From Lepas anatifera (Eukaryota; Arthropoda; Thecostraca; Lepadidae), in the NCBI GenBank assembly GCA_034440635.1, contig JAOTON010000899.1:146235-210234 (forward strand): 64,000 bases of DNA, read 5' to 3'. The notes below the pieces were generated by a model. That model saw only the letters and a list, made by a program, of their open reading frames with translations, ran no database searches and was not told where the DNA came from. This document shows positions 11,201 to 20,200 of the stretch, piece after piece. Numbering within the stretch: the stretch's first letter is position 1; each line of letters begins with the position of its first letter. Both the position numbers and the translations under genes were made by a program.

Positions 11201-14200
11201 TGTAAACTCAGTTTTTCGGCCATTACATCTGAACAAGTAAAGATAGAGCAAAACGACTTGAACTATATGAATCCTCTTAGCAAGCCGAATCGAATGATAT
11301 ATAATTTGACCTTGCTAGGTCAAATCAAGGATTTGACCTGACCTGAGGTCAGGTCAGGGTCAAATTATATAAAAGGCATATCATTAGAACCGCAAAGCCC
11401 AGGCGAGTCTGATGCAGCTAAAATAAATGCTCTATCACCATCCGTTACTGAGTTATTCCGTAAAAACCATTTTTCCCATGTATTTCCAATGGAGAGGTCA
11501 TGCCTCGTACCTGATCTTAGGTCATCGATATCAAAAATACCGGAACATATCTTAGAGAACTCGGTGGGGCCATTATGTGATATGAGTTTCAATCGGATAA
11601 GTTGACCCTGCTCCGACTTATGCTATCTTAAACTTTTTTGAGGTCGAGTCACTTGACCTGTACTGGTGACCTGACCTGAGATGACCTAACCTTAAAATTT
11701 TCACAGAAGTTGTAAAAATGATGAGGGAAAGGTATGCCAACTACGGCGGCGCTACGCGCTGCCGTTTTTCTGCTGTCTCCGAAAAACCCGAGGGGGTGGG
11801 GCGGGTACCCGCCCCCGTCAATGCGCGTGTTAAACAGAATAACTCAGTAATAAATGGTGACAAGAGCTTTTATTATCACGCCGTTAGGTTTGTCTCATCC
11901 TTGCAGCCCTAATGATATGCATTTAACCTAATTTGACCTTGACCTGAAGTCAGGTCAAATTCTAGGTTTGACCTGATTTGACCTGGCAAGATGATATTAC
12001 AGATCATTCGATTCGACTTGCTCCGAGGATTCCAATGGCCTAACCTTTTTTACATGTTATCTCTATGGTGATATGTTTTGACCTCCAGTGACCTAGAATG
12101 TGACCTGAAAAAAGGTTGACATTTTGCGGTAGAGACTTGGATGTACTCTCCAACGCCGTTTACTTTTTCGCTACCTAGCGTGGTTCTCGAGATCTTAGGG
12201 GGGCGGCGGCATTATTTTTCAACTTTAAATAGTTTTCGAAAAGTAAGTGATGGGTGAAGGTTTCAGCATTTTATCGGAACTGTTAACCTATTTCGATAAT
12301 AAGTGAGTGGCCTCCCAAAATTTTGCCGAAGATACAAAAATAATTGAAAGCTTCGTAATCAGGATTTTTCAAATAGCAAGAAACCACAATAATACTTTTT
12401 CGCGTATCTCCCTTTAATGTATGCATAACTTGATACGAGCAATATGTCGTGCCTGCTCCCTGGGCTCGTCGTGCTTGCTGCTGGGGTTGTAGTTTAAACA
12501 GCCCCCTCCAACAGCAAGCGCTGAGCGCAGATCACCGGATGTGACGTCACACCTCGTAGCATATAACACGGGAAAATTAAATAATTAAATATCCAAATTT
12601 GTTGCAAAAAGAAGCAAAGAATCGAAGATGAAATGCGTATTTCTTCATTTGGGATAAACTTGATTAAACTTGATTTATTACTTGTTTAACACACGGCCCA
12701 AAGGTAAAGGAATTCCTCCACGCCCGTGTGACGTCACTCGGGCGTGAAGGAATCCCTCTTGAACGTACATTTATGTAAAGGTGCCTTGGTAGTTTAAGAT
12801 CTTTAAAGCGTAGGACTTGTTAAATATTCTCTTCTATTGCTGCTGGGTGTCACTACTTTAAAGTTTCACTGAGGCGGTTATCTATACATATGCTGGGCCC
12901 ATACAAGCATTAACATGCTAATTGATGCTATATCGTACGTGGTTTCGTATGTTTCAATGGTTGGTGCTGATTATTTTGCTTTGTGCGGCTAGGAGCGTTC
13001 AAACAGCGGGAGTACAAATACATTATTGATACATTATACACATTTAGGAATTAAGATGTTCCCTGGCCTCTCCCTCGAATCCGGAAATGTAAAAAACGCT
13101 GAAGATTATATATTCAGGCACAGCCCTTCATCAGAATCGTGGAGAAATCATAATTCTAGTCCTAGTATAGAAGGCATTTTTGTGTGAAGCTCAATTCGAG
13201 GTCTGGCTATACTAGGACTGAGAATTATTGATATTTACTCCACGATTCTGATGAAGGGCTGTGCCCGAATATATAATCTTCAGTGTTTTTTACATTTCCG
13301 GATTCGAGGGGAGAGGCCAGGGAACATCTTAATAACTCATCATCATGCTCCTCGCCGCAGCACTTCAAAACTTATCAACATTTAGGAATTAGTTTAAAGT
13401 CAATTGCTGTATCGTAATGAGACTGAAAAGTGACTTTAAATAAGCCGTTACCCATTCTTTGACTTAAGCCATGGGAATTCAAGATATATTTAAATAATGT
13501 TTCGTAATTTTTGCTGGGTCTTACCAGCGAAAATTCGAGAAAGACAGTTAAGCGATGAGGAACTCCTATGATGCCTAACAGCGCCGCTGCACCGTTGAAA
13601 AGAGAGTAGAAGGGTAACGTTGATTTGAAGACCCTTTTAGGCATAAGGGCTAAAAGACAGATATTTTTTGTATCATCAATAATAAATCACTCATTATTTT
13701 CATTCTTATAAAAATGTGGCAAAAACTGGCAAAAACTAGTTTATGCCAGCCGGTTTTAACCCTGGTAAATACCGGTAAAACCACCGAGTGGCAAAAACCT
13801 GTCAACCCTGGTTACAGTGACGCTGCCCGGTGCGACAGTGACGCTGCCCGGTGCGACAGTGACGCTGTTCGGTGCGACAGTGGCGCTGCCCGGTGCGACG
13901 GTGACCCTGATCCGTGTTACGGTGACGCTGCCGGGTGCGACAGTGACGCTGACCCGTGCACCGGTCCGAGGCAGGTGTACGGCGCCAGGGCGGCAGAGGA
14001 GCGCGACGCCGACAAGCGCGCCATGCAGAGCCGTCTCATGGACAAGCTGGCCGCCGCCATCGACCGGGTGGAGACCATGGTGAAGCAGAACGGAGAGGAC
14101 CTCACCGAGGCCAAACAGGTGAGGTCGAACGCAGGCGGGCGAGGGAGGGGTGGAGGTCCGGTGGGGGAGACTGAGGCGTGGGCAGGAAATCGCTCCAGTA

Positions 14201-17200
14201 ACATACGTGAGCAGCTACAGATAGGACTTGGCGGAGTGTGAGTGTGGGTCGAGATCATTGACTTGCGGGATTTACCGTGCCTTTATGCATTGCATCCCTT
14301 TGGCCTTTTGCAGGCCTTGATCCCTGACATTAACTTTTACCGGGGACAAGCTTCCTTTCGCTCATATGATATTAATAAAAAATAATTGCTGGATGATTGC
14401 TTCCTCAGCCACCATCCCTGCCGCTCCAAACCCCTTAGTTAGTTAGTTAGTTAAGGTTTTTTATAAGGCGTTCTGTGCAAAGCACCTTTGCCCGCCTCTA
14501 AAGTGTGGGGGAGAATTTTCCGGGAGGGGTGTTTACTTTAATGTCGCAGAACAAAGGGACGAATCTTATTTCAAGGAATGGGTCGCGAAGTGTAGCAACA
14601 CTTGCGAGGGAAGGGGATTGCTACGGCAGAGATGCCGAGCCTGGGGCACAGGTAGGATTTAAAAGGGTACGTGAAGAGTCTTGCCAGCGTAAAGATTAGT
14701 TTTTTGAATTTTGTTCCTTGTTATCGAATAACCGTTTGCTTACGTTACTCGAGTTCCTCCATTGAAAAAGAATAATTTTGGGTTATTAGAAATACCCGCA
14801 AGCACCATGACGTGATGCCGCGGGTCTTTATCCTGCAACCAGGAGGTGAGGTTACAGCACCCTCTCTGGCTGGGTAGCCGCCGCATAGAGGAAGAGAGAA
14901 GGGTAATAGAACAGATAGAGTGTTAGGGAGGGGTGTGAGTTGGTTAGTTGTTAGTCTTAGACGTGGTTAGTATAGTTAGTAGTCCTTAAGTTAGGGTTAG
15001 TTGGTTAGCAAATATGAACGGATGGTTAGGTAGGGTTAGTTGGTTAGTTGAACCTTTTTTTGGTTTTGTTTTGTTTTTTGTTTTTTTGTTTGTTTTTTTT
15101 TCTAGGGTGGGAGTTATTCTGAGTCTACCATACCTTAGGACCAGACAGTTAAAACCTAGTTTGAAGCACCTATTGTTTAAATTTGTCAGAGGGACGTTTC
15201 TAGTGTAATTGTTATTTCTAATATGAGGGGTGCTATTCGGATGCAGGTATTTTCCATACGTGCCACCATAGACGTTCAGATAAAGCTCTCGAGCCTAGAA
15301 GCCTTCAGGAATGTAAAGAGCTTGTCCAGCAGCTCAGGGTGATCATTGCCGAGAAGAGTGGAAAGGTTTACTGGGATGTTTCTGTTGCGGCAATAATCTA
15401 GCATGGGCTGCCTATGGGCGTCGTGCTGGGGACAGTCGATGAGGATATGGTAGGGATTTTCCATGGCAGAGCAGGTACAGAGTCTTTATATTTTTATATC
15501 AACTGCCATAGCTTGTGAATAATGGATATGGGCGAGGATTCTATTTGTTACTAGCGACAATAGAATATTTAGTGAATTTCAAAAGGTATAGCTTTATGAT
15601 TTGGGCTTTTATTGTGGGCATGTTCCGTTGCCCAAGTATTATGAATAAATCCGTCCGCCTCTCCTGTAACTCGTATCCCTCCGATATGGCGGAGCTACCA
15701 TTAGTCACTAATGAGGGACCGCAGGGTGAATTACAGCCCGTGATAAATATCGAATTAGAAGCGCCCCAGTAGAGGAGGCTGTGGGCCAGCCGTTGACCCG
15801 GTGCTGGCGTGCAGCTGCTGCTGTCGGAGGCGGCCGACCCGCTGGCCGCCTGGCTGGACGCCCGACTGGGACACACCGTCACTGACAACGCCGTCTTCAG
15901 CGCTCTGCCGCGACGCTTCGAGGCCGAGTTCCACGACGACATGCAGGCGCTGAACGTGAGCTCAGCCTTCAGCATGTGCGCCAAGCTGGCGTATTTTGGC
16001 TGTATCGTGCTACCCGAAGTCGTTGGCGGGAAATTCTCACGTACTATTTACAGTTGACCTCTGGCCCTCATTAACTGAGAGTATCCAGCAAAAAATGCTC
16101 TGTGCTAAATACTAAGGATATCTGTGCTGACTCCCATGGAATGCGTCTCGTAGCTTGCGAACTGGGGTGAAAGGTGTTGCCAGGACTGTTGTCGGACGGG
16201 CGTGTGTACCGGTCGGCAGATCCTGCCTGCCAACGTGGTGACCCGGGTCAGTGAGTACGTACCCGAAATCGTCGCCTACATCGGCCGCATCATCGACAAC
16301 GGCATGGCGTACGAGTCGGCCGGCTCGGTGTACTTCGACGTGGGCCGGTTCGACTCTCGGCCCGGGCACCACTACGCCAAGCTGGTGCCTGAGGCCTACG
16401 GCGACAGCGCCGCTCTGCAGGAGGGTGAAGGTGAGGCGGCTGGGGGTCAGTGCCAAGCTGGTGCCTGAGGCCTACGGTGACAGCGCCACTCTGCAGGAAG
16501 GTGAAGGTGAGGCGGCTGGGGGTCCGCGCCAAGCTGGTGCCTGAGGTGTACGGCGACAGCGCCGCTCTGCAGGAGGGTGAAGGTGAGGCGGCCGGAGGTC
16601 CTCGCCAAGCTGGTGCCTGAGGCCTACGGTGACAGCGCCACTCTGCAGGAGGGTGAAGGTGAGGCGGCTGGAGGTCCGTGCCAAGCTGGTGCCTGAGGCC
16701 TACGGTGACAGCGCCGCTCTGCAGGAGGGTGAAGGTGAGGCGGCCGGAGGTCCTCGCCAAGCTGGTGCCTGAGGCCTACGGCGACAGCGCCACTCTGCAG
16801 GAGGGTGAAGGTGAGGCGGCCGGAGGTCCTCGCCAAGCTGGTGCCTGAGGCCTACGGTGACAGCACCGCTCTGCAGGAGGGTGAAGGTGAGGCGGCTGGA
16901 GGTCCCCCTGCGACGGCTGGCGCGTCATGTTCAGCTGCAGGGAACCGTGCTGCCAAAGGCAAAATACAGATTATGGAGGACTAAGTTGATTGACTTGAGC
17001 GCACAGTTAGTTGTTTTTTGTGTGCGGGGAGAGGGTTAGGGCGGACCGGCTGTTGCAAGTTGGTGTTTTTTGCAAAGTTAGTTAGTAGGCTTCTCAAGTT
17101 CGTTCGAACCGTCGGGTCATTAAAGGAATAGACCACTTTGTCGAAATTCGATAAAGGACTATTTAGGACTATTATTTTAAGGAAAAATTAGGACTATTAA

Positions 17201-20200
17201 GGACTATTATTTTGAGATCTATGGGCAAATTAGGTCTGAAAATAAGAAAATCCCATTTTGTTTCCATCTCAAGTCGCGCAAAACAAAGATACTGCTTATT
17301 GTCTTACCAGGCTGGGTTGACTCAAGCATTGCGAGTAATTACAAATCGGCAGCCTGAGGCGGCTTGCGACATGTAAGGTCGCGTGGCCATACCATTTGTC
17401 ATCATGTATCACGTGACATGCGCTGCCAGATGGAAAGGGATTCTTTCCTGGTTAGAAATAAGCTATTAAGCCCCCCCCCCCCCCACTTTGAACTCAAAGG
17501 CGTGCGGGAATTTTATACAGAGAGCTTTGCGTGAAATTGAAATATGCCTATGGTGGTTTCTGGACACACTACACAACTGCTGTCTCAGTTCAGAACCCAT
17601 TATAAAAGTGGGACGCTCCCTTTAAGAACCCATTTAGTTTTTGTTGTATAGCAGTATTGATGTATATGATGTTATTTTTAAGCTGAAGTGTGCTGCGGCT
17701 TGTTTGAGCCGGGATCTGCGTTGTCGGCAGGCGATCTCAGCGTCTCCGAGGAGCGTCTGAGGGAGAAGCGCTCCCCCAACGACTTCGCTCTGTGGAAGGC
17801 CTCCAAGGCCGGCGAGCCCAGCTGGCAGTCGCCGTGGGGCGCTGGCCGGCCCGGCTGGCACATCGAGTGCTCCGTCATGGCCTCGGCCATCTGCGGGCCT
17901 AGCATGGATATCCACACCGGCGGATACGACCTCAAGTTCCCGCACCACGACAACGAGCTGGCGCAGGCCGAGGTAGGACGCAACCGGGTCTGTCTGGAGC
18001 ATCAACAGCTTAATCAGTCAGCCATCGAACATTTTTGAACTCAGTAGAGTACCCAAAACTTTCCTCTTTACAAACTGATTATGCTGATCTATTCTGTGTT
18101 CCTTGCTAATGATGGGGCGTGCTGTTTTTCAGTTTTTTTTTCTTGTGTTGCTGTTCTATTTCACGTTGGATATCAGGTCGTGTCGCCAGTTTTTTCTTCA
18201 TTTGTTCTTCGCTTATTAATCACGTGACTTATTTTGAGTGACACTGGCCTAACTGTTGGTCATGCACCTGCAGGCTTACTTTGACAACGACAACTGGGTG
18301 CGCTACTTCCTGCACTCCGGACACCTGACGATCGCCGGCTGCAAGATGTCCAAGTCGCTGAAGAACTTCATCACCATCAAGGAGGCGCTGAAGCACCACT
18401 CGGCGCGCCAGCTGCGGCTGGTGTTCCTCATGCACGCCTGGAAGGACACGCTCGACTACAGCGACAACACCATGGAGGTGGCCAGGAGCTTCGAGAAGAC
18501 GGTGAACGTGAGTGGCGGCTGGCGGCAGCCGGTCCACCTGTGTTCAGGCTCAGACTAGCTCTCGTTACCGAGTGAAGCGGGAGCTGTGCCCTATGTAACG
18601 AGCATGGCAGTGTCCTGATGCCGTTTTTGTACATAGTGTGATGTCGGGACTCGAAGGAAAAGTGGTGTCAAATTTGTCTGGAAAAACAACGGGCATGCGT
18701 GGGTACCTGGAACATTACCCTGCAAGTCTGTACCTACACAGAAGTCAATATCGGAGTAGGAAAAAGGTGGAAATGGAAAGCAGATTTTACTGAAAGAGAA
18801 AGATCTTTTTGTGCCGCATTTCTATCGCAAGTGTGCAAGAGGCTACATGCGACAGCATGGTAAACATTGGTGGGTTCAAATCAGGTGCTTTGGGATTGTG
18901 GACAAACAGCCAAAATTGGGAAAAACAGTATTTCTACAGAACGGAAATCAGGCACTTTCAGAAACCATGACCTCTATTGGCCCATGGGCCTAATGAAAGC
19001 ATTGCCGCTCAAAGTATCAGTGAGAAAACTTCACATAGGCGGATAACATCTCAAAAGTAGGAAAGTAGCATTTCAAAATATGTGTCTCATTTAGAACTTA
19101 ACAGTTCTTTTGTGTATAGGTTCCCTTCAGGCAAGTGGCTCGCACATCAAATGCCTAAGTGAAAACTAAACGACCGGGCTTTGGGACGCCAAAATTCACG
19201 GCTTAGTGTCAAAATTTGTGTGATCGGGGTGTTAAGTTTCCTAGTAAAATCGTAAAATTTAGAAACCTGGAGCAGAGATATGCCGTCTGCTTTTCTCATT
19301 TCGACACAGAGAGGCCACCGGAGAAGCACTCATTCATTTTCACCAATTGGCACCACTTAGATATTTCCCTTTGAGTTAGGAACAGTGTTTTTCGATGAGC
19401 GGTTAGATTGCCTCCATCCCATTGGTTTATTGTACCTGAACCCTGTGGCTCATTGTATTTTCCGTGTGTTCCTCTTCTCTGACGCGTGCAGGTTGCTTCG
19501 CCCCCCACCCCTACCGGCTCCTCTCCTCCCACTGTCGTCGATTCCTCCCATCGCCCCGTTGGCTCCCCGATCACCGTCGTCTGGCCCGCCCTCGGCAGGA
19601 GTTCTTTCTGTACGTGAAGTCGGTGCTGCGCTCGGCTCCCACTGGGCCCGAGTTCTTCCAGAAGTGGGCCGACAGAGAGCTGGCCCTCAACAACACACTG
19701 GGCCAGACAAGGACGGCCGTGCACGCCGCACTCTGTGGTCAGTGCCCTGCTGCTGCCTCGGACGCTTCTAACCTGGACTTTGAATAAGTTGGAGAGTCAT
19801 TGAGTTTTCTTCGTGCGAAGGAAATACTGCTACTGAAGACCTATGGCCCTCATTATCTGTAGGCTTCTTATTGTTTAGTAAACCGTTGGTACTTCAATAT
19901 CGCACTTCACGGCACTGACAAACGAAAAAGTTAGCCAGGCATCCTCCCGGCTGTTGTCTTTGACTCGGCTCTCAATGTAGCGCCCTGCTCCTGACCGCCC
20001 CGCCCTCCTCCGCCAGATAACGTGGACACGCGCTCGTCGTTGGACGCCCTGCGGGACCTGGTGTCGGCCTGTAATGGCTACGTCTCCGAGTCGAAGGCGG
20101 CAGGCACGGCGCCCAACCGGCAGCTGCTGGCCGACTGCGCCCGCTACGTCACCTCCATGCTGAAGGTGTTCGGCGCCGTGCCGCAGTCTGGCCCCGAGAT

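Noticed and set aside
10000..12120. Clusters of AGGTCA half-sites as nuclear-receptor enhancers
   Set aside because: The words are part of a repeated element family seen in several places; repetition of the family explains the clustering.
15515..15772. An upstream extension of CARS exon c (85-codon frame)
   Set aside because: It is outside the conserved block order, and the acceptor at 15814 gives an exact in-frame join.
16251..16836. Arg/Pro-rich minus-strand frames of 70-156 codons
   Set aside because: Antisense of the amplified CARS exon edge; they repeat with the 76-bp unit.
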